Shown in pieces: positions 47,616-58,568 of a DNA stretch of 64,000 bases. This stretch comes from Capronia americana (lineage: Eukaryota > Ascomycota > Eurotiomycetes > Chaetothyriales > Herpotrichiellaceae), in the NCBI GenBank assembly GCA_016110215.1, contig JADWQD010000004.1, positions 2,604,001 to 2,668,000 of the forward strand. The letters are read 5' to 3'. Every line of letters starts with the position of its first letter. The first letter of the stretch is position 1. Under the pieces are notes generated by a model. The model searched no databases, was not told the origin of the DNA, and worked only from the letters and a program-made list of their open reading frames with translations. The translations under genes and the position numbers were made by a program.

Positions 47616-49565
47616 ATGAAGGACCAGACAACATTTGGGCGGCCCTCTGCGCATTTACAACACTGGCAGCACGGAGACCAAGCGCTCGAGTGAGGTGTAG
47701 TTCGTATCGTCTCACGTCAGAATATACTCATGCACCACACAACAAGGGACTATCACATCAAGAGCTCCAGCAGTTACACTGTGTGGAAGACGTAATAGCA
47801 CGCCCGATAGTGCGACTAAGGAAGGCTTGGTCCTGTCGGCGCCTCGTAAGACTACCGCCAGGATAGCCAGATCTATATGATCAAACCGACCAACACGATC
47901 TTGTGACGTTCTTTGACAGCAGCAAGAGACGGTGCTTACACAGGCACTACACAACTTCGAGTCGCCAGAGGAGGTGAGATAGTCCTATCGACTACAGTTT
48001 TCAGGGGTTATTCCTCCTGGAGTCGCCCCACCCTACCGCCGGGAGTCGCAGATCTTGAACGATCCAATTTCTCGGGAATGCTGTGAGACGAGTGACAGTG
48101 ATGAAGAAGATCACGTTCTCCAAGATACCTTCTTCTTTAAGTGGGAGGTTGAACACTTTGGTGTTTACCAGTCGCCCAAGGAAGGCGTTATTAGGTACGA
48201 AAACGCCTAATACACTGGAAGCTGGTACAAGTCGCTATATATTGTGACACTTCACCAGGAGGACACCAACTCGTTAGTCGATGGAGCCCTGAGAAGTACA
48301 GAGAATCGGAAGTCCTGGATTCAAGGCGTGGTGGTGGATGTCAATGTTGGTACCACGGAAGATACAACCCGACACGCTACCGCTGAGTTGATCTGGGTCC
48401 AGACAATTGAAAGCCAAAAAAGAGGCTACTGGTATCGCCGAAGGAGGCTGTCGAAACATGACAAACAATACAGGTCAAGCGATCTCTGGTTAGGAGACTT
48501 GACGAAATACATTATCGGCTTTCTTCATGTTCACTCGGCTGCTAGTGTGTCGGTCTGCCTCAGTATATTTGGATTAAGCTTCTGGAATGGGCTCAAAGAG
48601 CTACTATGAACGAAAATGTTAGAGTACGTAGTACAGACGATGTGGAGAGCGGACGGACTGCTGGCAGCACGTCCTCAACTTTACTCTATTCCTGCGCCGA
48701 TAGGCCTAAACCCTTGAAGTAGGGTCTCAGGATTTGATGCTTGGAAACCCCGGCAAGGCGAACCATGAGTAGAGAAAAGGGACGGCGATCATGGTGGGAG
48801 GGACCAACACAGGTAAGCTCAGGAAAAATGTCCCGTGTACTACGTAAGCGAGCTTGGTATATCGTCAGGCAATTGTGTAAGGTTGTTCTGTTTCGAACAT
48901 GACGTGCCGTTTGCCCAAGCCTGCGCATGTGACCAGGCTGGCAGCCTTGTCTGGGGGCGCCCGGGGACAAACCGGTGGAATTGACAGGCACCAGCCTTGG
49001 GGCTTGCGTAATAGTTTTTAAGAGGCCTGAATGATTTTTTTCCGGCGTCGCCGATTGTCTGGCTTGGAGCGACGCTCGAGTCATGTCTGTTGCGTCAAGG
49101 GAGGATATGAGATCCGGACGCCTCTCGTCTCTCAACTTCAGTTGTTTCTGCATCACATCACTGGCTATTCTCGCCCTCTGCCAACAATATGTTTCCGTCC
49201 ACACATTCTCATCGTGACAAGGCCTGCCACTGGTGGAAAGACGGCCTCGCTTCGCTCTCAACTAAGCGGATTACCCCAGTAGGAAGCCTCGAAGCTGCCA
49301 GGTGGGCTGGTCCACTGCCCAACCTCTTCGCTGTTGGATGACATTCATCCTTGCGTTCCACCACCCCTCCAGCGCACATGCAAGAGAGCCCACAATTTGC
49401 TGTTTATTCTGACATCATAGTTGGGCCACGTCCGGAGTTCGGGTTCTCGAACTATAACAAATCTTGATGCACGGTCTCCTGTGTACGATATTCTTTTCTA
49501 ACCCCAGACGATATTGACAGCGCTGACACCAGTTGACAACCAATTGCGGAGAGGACCAAACCACC
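47616..49565. other. Intergenic, about 1.95 kb
   Basis: This is the 3' flank of the kinase gene and a long upstream region of TPS1. A 121-residue ORF at 48244-48609 has no recognisable feature. A stress-element candidate is listed separately. Confidence 0.5.
49364..49368 (+). promoter_or_regulatory. Candidate stress response element (CCCCT) upstream of TPS1
   Basis: The core CCCCT lies about 200 bases before the TPS1 start. In yeast, Msn2/4-type factors use this core at trehalose genes. A single five-base match can occur by chance. Confidence 0.25.
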
Positions 49566-51355
49566 ATGGGCGGCATCGACGCGGATTTCGAAGGGCGCGT
49601 CCTAGTCGTGGCCAACCGCCTACCGTTGTCGATCAAGCCCAACGAGAACGGAGAGTTTGACTACAGCATTTCCTCTGGAGGACTGGTTTCGGGACTGAAG
49701 GGTCTTTCCAAAGTCGTCGACTTTAAATGGTTCGGTTGGCCCGGCATTGACGTCCACCGTAACGACAAGGATCAGGTGCGGCGCCATCTTCTGAACAACT
49801 TCAACGCCGTCCCCATCTTTCTCAACGAAGACGTTGCCCAGAACCACTACAATGGCTTTTCCAGTCCGTGATATGCTTGTCCCTATCCGTGAGAGCACGG
49901 CTGATACGGAAACAGACTCCATACTATGGCCGCTGCTGCATCGCATACCTGAGAAGGCTGAATCTGACGTGAACTGGTCCAAAGCCTACCAGGAAGTCAA
50001 CGAGACGTTTGCGGACAACATTGTCCCCTATGTGGAGGACCACGACCTGATATGGGTGCATGACTATCACCTGCTCCTGCTGCCCGGCATTCTGCGAGAG
50101 CGGCTGAAGAAGAAGAAAAGCCTCAAGATAGGCTTCTTCCTCCATACCCCCTTCCCAACGGAGGATTACTTTACCATCCTGCCGTTCCGCGAGGAGATCT
50201 GTCGGAGCCTGCTTCTGTGTGATGTGATCGGATTCCACACAAACCAGTACGCAAAGGACTTCTTGAACAGCGCACGGATTGTGCTGCCAGGTGTAGCCCG
50301 GTCACCGAGTGACCTGCACTGGGAGGGTCGGAGAGTGCTTGTCCACGGCTTCCCTCTGGGCATTGAAGCAGACGAGTGGCGCGAGAAGCTGGAAACGGAA
50401 GCAGCAAGAAAGGAGCTTCTGAGCTTTGAGGAAGTGTTCAAAGACCAGAAGGTTCTGCTGGGCGTCGACCGACTCGACTACATCAAGGGCATTCCGCAGA
50501 AGCTTCTGGCATTCGATCGATTTTTGACCGAAAATCCTGAGTGGGTGGGCAAGGTGGTCTTGGTGCAACTGGCAATCCCGACCAGGGCGGACGTGACCGC
50601 ATACCGGAAACTACGCGAAGAAGTCGAAATGCTCGTTGGACGCATCAATGGCAAACACTGTACGTTGAAAACCTGGCACAGGATGCTTTTGTTCCTTCTG
50701 GGTTGAGCTGCGCTAACTCTTGTATGTGCCGGTAGCAACTGTTAGGCATACACCCATCCATTATCTTTACAGGTCGGTCAAACCGGAACAGCTTGCTGCT
50801 CTTTACGCCGTTGCAGATGCGTGTGTCATCTCGTCCGTGCGGGATGGACTGAATCTCGTGAGTTTCGAATATGCGGCTTGCCAGGATCAGAAGAAAGGCG
50901 TGCTCTTGATGTCCAGCTATGTTGGAGCGGCCAAGATTTTACCCCCGTCGTCTATGGTTATCATGAACCCATGGGACAAACCGCGATTTGCAGCGAAAAT
51001 CAAGGAGGTGCTCACCATGGGCGAGAAAGAGAGGGAGGAGAGGCATGCCGCCGTCATGAAGATTGTGGACAATTGGACAAGGTCCGGCCTCCCCTTCCAC
51101 TCCCACCTTTCAAAGTTGTCCAATTCCATTCCATTCCATTGAATGGAACGCGATGAAAATGGAAGCTGTACTGACTGATGCGTGTGCAATAGTGCCAAAT
51201 GGGGCAAAGCCTTCCTCGAAGCCATGATGACCGGGGAAGTCCCCAGGATCCTGGGAAACCCGGATCGCGACCCGGCCGAAGAATGGGCCTTTGATCTCTC
51301 GGATTCGCAGATTGGAGACATTGTCGCTGAATCCGAAGCGGAAGTTAAAGGATAG
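49566..51355 (+). CDS. TPS1: Trehalose-6-phosphate synthase (Tps1)
   Basis: Exons 49566-49863, 49916-50659, 50736-51081 and 51193-51355 are joined by introns of 52, 76 and 111 nt, giving 516 residues, the usual length. The enzyme joins UDP-glucose and glucose-6-phosphate to make trehalose-6-phosphate in the cytosol (GT20). Visible marks: V-V-A-N-R-L-P at the N-terminus, S-G-G-L-V-S-G-L, W-V-H-D-Y-H-L, H-T-P-F-P, and R-L-D-Y-I-K-G with the nucleotide-binding Lys at 290. A strong CCACCATGG context fixes the start. Introns 1 and 3 have unusual GTCCGT and GTCCGG donors, but each join restores family sequence (G-F-S-N-S-I-L-W; A-K-W-G-K). TPS2 lies 10 kb downstream. Confidence 0.95.
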
Positions 51356-52063
51356 TCAAGGGAACCGACACTTCAACCTCGTCGTCCGCAGACGCAGCGT
51401 CGTGATCAGCACATGCCGAGGGGAAAAGCAGATTTACTGTTTGTTATAGGGCGATATACGGAGGATTATGGATCTCGATTGTTGAACATCGTCCAGCCAC
51501 GGAGTCTGGAATATACATATATCTCAGAGTCCACTCCTACTCTCACTCGTAGTCACGGCACCACAGGGCCACAAGGCCACTGTCCCAAAGTGGTGCCACA
51601 CTCACCTTTCCCGCACCCCCCTATCGCCAGAGTGACGGGGTTGTTCCTATCCGCTACTGTAGTTGCACGTTCCATTCCAGGACTCGTTGGCAGGGTACAA
51701 ATGTCAGCAGTTCGACCAAGGAATAGTGTGTGAGGCTTTTCATTCCGCTTCCACTTCTACTTCTTGGGCCACTGCCAGGCCGCTCTTAATCATTACAGAA
51801 CTTGTGAGGGTGCCAGTGCTAGTACCAGGACCATCCTCACCACCGGTTAATTCGTTACCTCTCGCGCCCTTTGCCTTCTCGAGTAATTTGGCGTGATCCG
51901 TATCATTAGTATAATATAGCAAAGCATAGCAAAGCATAACAGGCTACAGCGTACGTAGTATTCATTCATCACGTTCATTTCAGTCTCCGTCTCCGTCTCG
52001 GTCCTCAGTTCACGAAGCAAATGCGCTCAGTCAATCTGGCGAGCCTGCTCACCCTCCCGCCCG
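51356..52063. other. Intergenic, between convergent genes
   Basis: The 708 bases hold two 3' flanks. Short tandem strings such as repeated AGCAAAGCATA (about 51918-51938) and CGTCTC units (about 51985-52000) occur. No gene is seen. Confidence 0.45.
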
Positions 52064-53329
52064 TCAGGCCACAAAATCCCTCCTCTCCACCGCCCCGCCC
52101 ATGCTCTCGCAGAACTCGCCCAGCCGCGTCCCCCACTCGGCCATCCGTTCCTCCATGTAAGCCTTGGCTTTTACGTTCTTCTTCGCCAGGATCCCCCGCT
52201 GACACTCCCAGTCCCAGTACTCGCAGATCTCCTGGCCCGCGCCATCGACCGTGGGCCGAATCTCATGGACGCGTTGGGTGAAGAGCAAAAACTGCGGATA
52301 GCTCTTCGGCGGGTTATACGACGAGACGCTGGTCCACACGAGACGATACACCCCCGCGATGGAGTCCGTGTGGGTCTGTGTCCGGAGGATGACGCCCTGG
52401 CCCAACTGATCGATGGGGACTTCGTGTTCCGTGGGGTCGTCCGGGCGGGATACCTCGGTGACGACGACGGCGCGATCGCTGACTTCCTTGCTGGTCGGCA
52501 GCTTCATCCTCAGGTGGAGCGTCATTTTGGTGCCGAGCTGGATGCGCACGCTGGGTTCACCGTACAGGGCGTTGATGTGCAATTGGCGGCGGTTGCGGCT
52601 CGTGGCCGTGGACTTGCGGCGCGCGATGGCCGTGCTTTGCGTATTGGCCGGCGCGGGCATCAGGCGCGCGGGATTGTTGGGCGCGGGGAAGAGGACAGCA
52701 GTGCCTGTGCCGTTTGCATCCGGCGTCACGCTGTTTGGGAGGGAGCCGCGCCGCGCCTCGCTTGCGGCTTGGTATACTTGTGCGGCGGAGGGCCGGCGTG
52801 CTGGCTCGGCACCGTTGGCTGTCGAGTTTGAGCGCGATGCGTCCGGGCTGGTTCCTGGCACGCCTGACAGGCGGCTTGCGTTGCTGGCGAGTCGCTGCCT
52901 CGTCACGGGCGGAGGGCTGCTCGGCCGCTCAAGGCTTGCTGACCTTCTACTCCCAGACGGGGGGGGCGGACTCCCTGCGCCAGTTCCATTCGTACTCCCG
53001 CTCCTACTTGCCCCGCGATAAGCGCTCGGATGCTGCGGCCCGGGCATGACCGCCCCGTCTGTAATATCACTGTCGAAGTTCACAGCGATGCTGGTATTCC
53101 GGACGAGTTCTTCGATTTCGGCCAGAGTGGCGTCGTCTTCATCGTCGGGTTGGTGCGTGATGGTCACGCGGGGACACCATCTGTTCCAGTCCTTCCAGGT
53201 CTCGGTGTTGCGGAGGGTCCGGAAGACCAAGCTCGCGGGTGCGTTGATGACTGTGCGGGCTGAGGCGTAGAATGTTGCGGTAGATTGGGGGATGTTGGGG
53301 GTGGAGAAATCGGTCTTTGTAGGTGCCAT
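52064..53329 (-). CDS. SRPBCC/START-like protein, possible lipid- or ligand-binding
   Basis: This is a single exon of 421 residues from the ATG at 53329. The frame is open to 53728, but the upstream part reads like a leader. The first 50 residues (S-A-R-T-V-I-N-A-P-A-S-L-V-F-R-T-L-R-N-T-E-T-W-K-D-W-N-R-W-C-P-R) match the start of SRPBCC (polyketide cyclase/Coq10/START-like) folds. A long disordered insert rich in Ser, Pro and Arg (about 75-245) interrupts the fold. The rest of the fold follows: a beta-strand region (M-T-L-H-L-R-M) and a C-terminal segment with Y-W-D-W-E-C and a final amphipathic helix. The family binds hydrophobic ligands in a cavity. The ligand here is unknown, and the insert is unusually long for the fold. 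Confidence 0.75.
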   Translation of the reverse strand: MAPTKTDFSTPNIPQSTATFYASARTVINAPASLVFRTLRNTETWKDWNRWCPRVTITHQPDDEDDATLAEIEELVRNTSIAVNFDSDITDGAVMPGPQHPSAYRGASRSGSTNGTGAGSPPPPSGSRRSASLERPSSPPPVTRQRLASNASRLSGVPGTSPDASRSNSTANGAEPARRPSAAQVYQAASEARRGSLPNSVTPDANGTGTAVLFPAPNNPARLMPAPANTQSTAIARRKSTATSRNRRQLHINALYGEPSVRIQLGTKMTLHLRMKLPTSKEVSDRAVVVTEVSRPDDPTEHEVPIDQLGQGVILRTQTHTDSIAGVYRLVWTSVSSYNPPKSYPQFLLFTQRVHEIRPTVDGAGQEICEYWDWECQRGILAKKNVKAKAYMEERMAEWGTRLGEFCESMGGAVERRDFVA

Positions 53330-55110
53330 TGTGTCGCAGAGAGGAGTAAGGACGATGCTCACGGGGATAGTGGATGAGAACTGTAGATATGATGTTACAG
53401 TATTTGAAATCGGGCGTATAGGTCGCGGGAAGAGGTTAGGGCGTGTGTGGTCCTCAGTGCGCCAATTTGTTGATATGCTTCGACTATGGGATAGGATCGT
53501 CAAAACTAGATTTAGAGAAGGCGCGGCCTGGTCCTCATATGTGTGATCAATTTGACATCGGTAAGAGTTGTGACGTGTCGATTGGCTTGAACTCCTTCGC
53601 CGCAGGCCGGTGGACAGCAGGAGGCAGCAAGATACTCCTGCTGCTACTGAAGCAGAAGTGTCTTTGCCCTTCCCTAACACGAGGCAGCAATATTTGCTGT
53701 ACGTGTTCAGATGCCCCGTTGGACTCACGACGGGTGTCCGTGTGCGCGTGCGCGTGACCTATGTCGTGATAAAGCGAACTTGTTAACCTGATATAGCTCG
53801 TAACTCGATGTCGGAATTGTGTAGGGTCCAGAACAGTTGCCAAAAGAAAATATGGCAGAGATAAGAGTCCTGGTTGACACGAGATCGAGACGTATTCGTA
53901 CCACTAAATAACCCAACAAGTAGCTCTGCCGTGCACTCGTAATAGTTTTTTCCTGTCGCGGCAGCGACAGCGGCGGCGATCGACGATGTGGGGAAGAAGT
54001 TTTCGGCGGACAAGCAGAGAAAGTCCTGGCGACGTCACGTGCAACGGGTTTTCAACAGATTTCACCGGCCTTGGCATTCACGTCATATTTGGACACTGAT
54101 GCTTGATCCAGAGAGAAATTTCAAAGGCTCAGGCCGATACCTCGTACGAGTATGCTTGTTGTTTACTCTGTGGAGTCTGGACGACAAACATGGATGCTTC
54201 CGACGAGCTCACTCTTTCCGGCCTGCTGAAGTCCATCTTGCTGTTACTGGCACTTTGTGCATCAAGAAGGGCCTTAAGTCAGTTCCGGTAGCCTAACAAA
54301 CCAGTATCAGACCCTGCATAATAGTAATAGTATTCTCGTACTTCATCGCTCTCAAGAATCTCGTCAGTTGATCAAAAGGATCCCGTAAGCTTCTCGCCCA
54401 GCTGCCGATGGTTGTGCGCTCAGCCCAATCGTTGAATAATACATGTGTGGCTCTGCGATTCGACATGTCTTCCACGCCATCATCGAAATGCAGCTGCGGT
54501 ATCCTCTCTTGCAGTATTTGGCGAGGAAGAAGCTCCCCTTTTGTGTTACCGAATGCAAGCTCTTCTATCGGGGCTGTCCTTCCGTAGCCTAACGCAGGGT
54601 GGCTGAAACCGCCCGATGCTGCCTAGAGCGGACGATTTGGTCCCTAGCCGAGTTGTTACTGTTTGTAGTACTGCATAATAATCTACAGCAGGCTGAAGGC
54701 CTTTGCACATCCCTGCAAGCTGTCACAGAAGCTCTTTGAGAGCCTTCGGTACATATCCTACTGCGAGGACTACCACCCCTCTGTCCACCTCTCGCCTGCC
54801 TGAGGGGGCCAATGTTTAGCGCTTCAGCCTGATCTGATTGCTTGTCAATCAAGTAATTTGTTTGTTCGCGACGACGCATCTTCTTCTTCCTTCTCGTGCC
54901 TGTTTGTCGCGCCTCTCACCATGTAGTCTGTCTCGCGTCAGTTTTCTTGTTCTTCTTGCGCCTGCGTCCTGACTTTGGTCTGTCTGGTCTTTAAATGTAC
55001 ATGACTGTCTTCTCTTCCTTTCCCTGTCCCTGTGTACACTACATTACGTTGCGTTGAGCGTTAAGCAAGTGATCGATTGATTGGTTGATTGCCTGATTGC
55101 TTGTATCACC
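53330..55110. other. Intergenic, about 1.8 kb, divergent promoters
   Basis: This separates the SRPBCC gene (minus) from the DUF1917 gene (plus). The right end is T-rich, with repeated TTGATTG units (about 55072-55100) just before the start. No gene is supported. Confidence 0.5.
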
Positions 55111-56516
55111 ATGGCACGTCAGAAACTCGCCGCTGCCGCCGCCACCGCCGTCTCTGCATCTTCAACCATAGCATCAGATGACGACGTCTCCATCCCAGAT
55201 GACTTGTTCAGTGAGGAATCCGACTTTCACGGTAAGTCGACCTCGTGGCGATGCTGTCAGGACCAGACGTTTGGGTTCGCGGCCTGCTTGCTGTTGCGGA
55301 CTGGAGGCGAATCAATGTTGGTTGACGTGCTGACCTTTTCAACCACTCAGGCAGCTCTGAAACCAAGACCCTGTACAGCCAGCTCGATGAGTCATTCGAT
55401 GTGGAGAAGTACTGGGCCATCCACGACTGGAACGCCCAGGTCATTGCGGTCAAGGGCCAGAAGGCGCTCGCCAGAGCCGCCGCGCTCCGTCTGGAAGAAA
55501 AAGCGAGGAAGGAACGTGAAGCAGCTTTGACGAAGCACGACATCGACGACGACGACGATGGCGGTATCGAGAAGCGGGAATCGATGATCAAAGACGAGGA
55601 AGACCCGGACATCAAGATGACGGACTTCACCGCCGGGACCGCTTCGTCTCCTCCAGCCGAGGAGCAACAACAACAATCAAGACCGCAGAACTACTACGAA
55701 GGCCAACCCTCCGCCAAACACCTCGACGAGTCGGTCTCAGACTTCCTCGCCCGCCTCCCTCCCTCGACAACCACGGCCGCCCACGCGCAGGACCACTGGA
55801 TCTGGATCTGCAACCCGTCCCCACACGCCCCTGGCACTCGCGCGCCCGAAGACCTCGCCACCTTCAAACAGCTCGGCACGCGCCTCCTCGAAGGCTTCCT
55901 CGCGCGCAAGACAGATCTCGAGACCTCCAACCGGGGCAAACAACCCGGTGCCATCACGCGCATGCTCCGCCCCGACCGTCTCGAGCTGGAATCCTCCCTG
56001 CGCGATCTCGCCCAAGCCCACGGCGTCATCAGCGGCAAGTGGATGCTCTTCCCCCCAGAGGAACAAGTCGACCGGGTGTGGGGAACCGTCGCTCGCGCCG
56101 TCTGGGCCGGTACGCTTGGGAGCATTGCCAAAGTCGCGACCGCTGCGTCAGATGATGGCGGTGGTGGTGGTCGCGGCGGCGAACCGCAAAGCTCGGCCAG
56201 GGACGTCGGACGTGACGACGGCCCCCAACGACTCATCTGCATTTATACCGCCGACTTCTCCGACGTGGCCGACGTGGGTCGTGTTCTGGGCGCAATCAAG
56301 GACCTCGGCCTGCTAGATGGTCAGGGACGGAAGACCATCTACTACAAGTGCGATGCGTACACTTACTTGGACATCAGCTCGGGGAATGAATACAAGCTGA
56401 GGGCGAGCATGTATTCGTCTAGGGACCTGTTTCCGGAGTGGTATCCCACGGCAGGGGACGGGGAACGGGAAGGTGGTCGTGGTGGGGGTGGGGGCGCGTT
56501 CCGGCGACGACCTTGA
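55111..56516 (+). CDS. DUF1917 (UPF0696/Bles03-like) protein
   Basis: Exons 55111-55231 and 55351-56516 are joined by a 119-nt intron (GTAAGT..CAG), giving 428 residues. The region S-G-K-W-M-L-F-P, then V-D-R-V-W-G-T-V-A-R-A-V, then L-G-S-I-A-K-V-A-T, then L-I-C-I-Y-T-A-D-F-S-D follows the DUF1917 pattern (human C11orf68). That fold resembles eIF4E by structure in the known family, but the function is unsettled. A helical region with basic and acidic runs (about 65-115) precedes it. The insert of Gly and Asp (D-D-G-G-G-G-G-R-G-G) before the last strand and the Gly/Arg tail are low-complexity additions. No neighbour suggests a pathway. Confidence 0.8.
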
Positions 56517-57063
56517 AAGAAGTGACATGTCCACGGTGTCCCGACTTTGGTGATCAGAGCCGGCGTGCGTCCCCGAGGTGAGATTATGTACAGTCCAGGG
56601 CGTTTGATCTCGGAGGTATGGGTTTCGTTGTGCTTGCCATGTTGAAAGATACCCCATGCAGCATTGTCCCAAAGTCGAGTTGCAGATACTGACGCCGATA
56701 CTGATGTTGCTGGTGACGGAGCTAAACGATAGCGAGTGATGGCGTCAACACCCGGAAATGTATCAAAGGAAGAAAAGAGACTCTCTCCAGGTCAATAATT
56801 GAATGCGTTCTGTTCGTATAGAGCAGTATTTCCTAACCCCGAGCTTCAACTTCAGCTTCGTCCCAGCCGCGCTCACATCGTGTCTGTCGTCCACCATATC
56901 CGCTCTATGCAGCCACCTTTCGCTAATGCAAACCCAGAGAATCCGCTGGTCATGCTATCTTCAGCTTCGTGGGGCGTAAGATATGTTTGTCTTACCTCAC
57001 CACGCATATCCAGAGTCCAACGTGTGGACAAATTGAGCCTCATTCGGGATGGAGAGTGCTATT
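56517..57063. other. Intergenic, between convergent genes
   Basis: The 547 bases hold two 3' flanks. No gene or RNA is recognised. Confidence 0.5.
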
Positions 57064-57864
57064 TCATTTCTTGCCTTTCTTAGCCGGCTTCGCTCCGCCA
57101 CCACCCATGGCCGCCTCCCTCAACTTGGTCTCACGCTCATTTTTCTCCTTTTCGCGTGCATCTCGTTCTTCCTTCTCCGCTTGCTTTCGTGCAGCGGCCT
57201 GTTCACGTTGCTCCCTGATCAGCTTAAGCCGCGCGAGATCAGCCCGTGCTTCGTCGGTCTTGCCCTCGGCATGCAATTTCTGGTATCGCTCTTTGGCCTG
57301 CTGTGCGGCAAGGGCTTCTCGTTCACGTCGGCTGAGATTCTCGCCGTCACCCTTTTTCGGGGCATCGCCACTTGCGCCTATCGCCGCTTGTGCCATCGAC
57401 CGAGCCTTCTGTGTGTGATTTGGATTTGCCGGCATGTCGTCCTCTTCATCTTCGTCCTCCTCTTCTTCGGAGCTGCTAGGCAGGTCTCCCGGTGCCGCGA
57501 CCTTTTGATTCTTCTTGGCGATGGCCTGGAGCTTCTTCTTACGGGCAATTTCTTTGCGTTGTTCTCGACTCAACTCTTGTCCGCCTGCTTGGGGTGCAGC
57601 AGAGGATCCTTCACCGCCATCTGAAGATTCTTCTTCTGAAGATTCCTCCTCCTCCTCATCTTCCGAGGATGCTGCTTTGTCTCCTGGTTCGCGCCACATG
57701 CCCATCTGGTTGCCTTCTTTGTCCAGCGGTTGTAGGTCGCGGGAGAAATGCTTGCCGCCTGCGAGACAAGTCAGTCACTTATAGTGCATTTTGACGACGA
57801 GATTGCGGTAAGTACCTCCTCTGGTAGGCTTCGAGAACTTCCCTCCTCGTCCTCTTGGTGCCAT
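57064..57864 (-). CDS. PP28/PDAP1-family acid- and heat-stable phosphoprotein
   Basis: Exons 57864-57816 and 57758-57064 are joined by a 57-nt intron (GTACTT..CAG), giving 247 residues. The join rebuilds the family opening G-K-F-S-K-P-T-R-G-G-G-K-H-F-S-R-D-L-Q-P-L, which also fixes the start. A stretch with alternating Ser and Glu (casein kinase 2-like sites, S-S-E-D-E-E-E-E-E-S-S-E-E-E) follows. The PP28 core with L-S-R-R-E-R-E-A-L-A-A-Q-Q-A-K-E-R-Y-Q-K-L-H-A-E-G-K-T-D-E-A lies at about 155-195. A long charged single helix and a Gly/Lys tail end the protein. Human PDAP1 is an abundant phosphoprotein linked to growth-factor signalling and RNA metabolism. The fungal role is not settled. Confidence 0.88.
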
Positions 57865-58568
57865 CTTGACGGTCTTGACTCTCACGTGCTCCTAGAAGAC
57901 GCCTAGTCGAGAGAGCTGGTGGGGCGAGGGGTAAAGGTCGAGTGACAGCAGAACGTTCCCCGCGGCTGAAGGTCGCTGAAGTAGAGAAGATGCAACAGTC
58001 TGGTTCGTGCTAGAAGTGGCAGTTAGCGGTGTCTCTTCCTACAGGAGCTGTAGACAGGTGACTGGGACAAAGAGCGGTGGCCGGCGTTCGAGGTTGCAGC
58101 CAAAAGAACCGACGGATTTTCTTTGTGCCCAACCGCAGTGACAAATGACGTAGTTCGGGATAGGCGACTTACATGCGTTACAAGTCTCTCGAGCACAGCC
58201 AGCAACGGTGGCCTGAATCACCTCTATGCGTGAGGATAGTTTGTGAAGATACCAAGGAACGACAGAAATAAGAATGTAAGAGGAGGGAAGCATGCAAACA
58301 TCGGTGACTGTGAGTTGTCACTGGAGCCTGGCTGGCCAATCAAAGTGAAGTTAAAGCGATGCCGCGATGAACCAGGGCTGCCAGTCCCAAGAGGCCAAAA
58401 CGAATCCAAGACGCCAAAGATTGCGACTACGAAGCTTCATGGTGCAGAGACAATGTGGACGAAGTGAGATAGGAGGCCCGCGAGAGGGAGCGAGGGGGGC
58501 AGCAGGCACGTTCAATCTACATACCAATTGCAGCCCGCCATCGAGGCAAGAACCACTCAAGGCCTTCC
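57865..58568. other. Intergenic
   Basis: The PP28 promoter and the 3' flank of the MFS gene share these 704 bases. No gene is supported. Confidence 0.5.

Noticed and set aside
48244..48609. A 121-residue plus-strand ORF
   Set aside because: No recognisable domain, and no neighbouring exon extends it.
51121..51145. CCATT pentamer repeat with an inverted partner inside TPS1 intron 3
   Set aside because: It is short and lies within an intron; I see no sign of function beyond chance slippage.
53330..53728. N-terminal extension of the SRPBCC protein
   Set aside because: The frame is open, but the sequence is unlike the family and the ATG at 53329 directly precedes the conserved fold.
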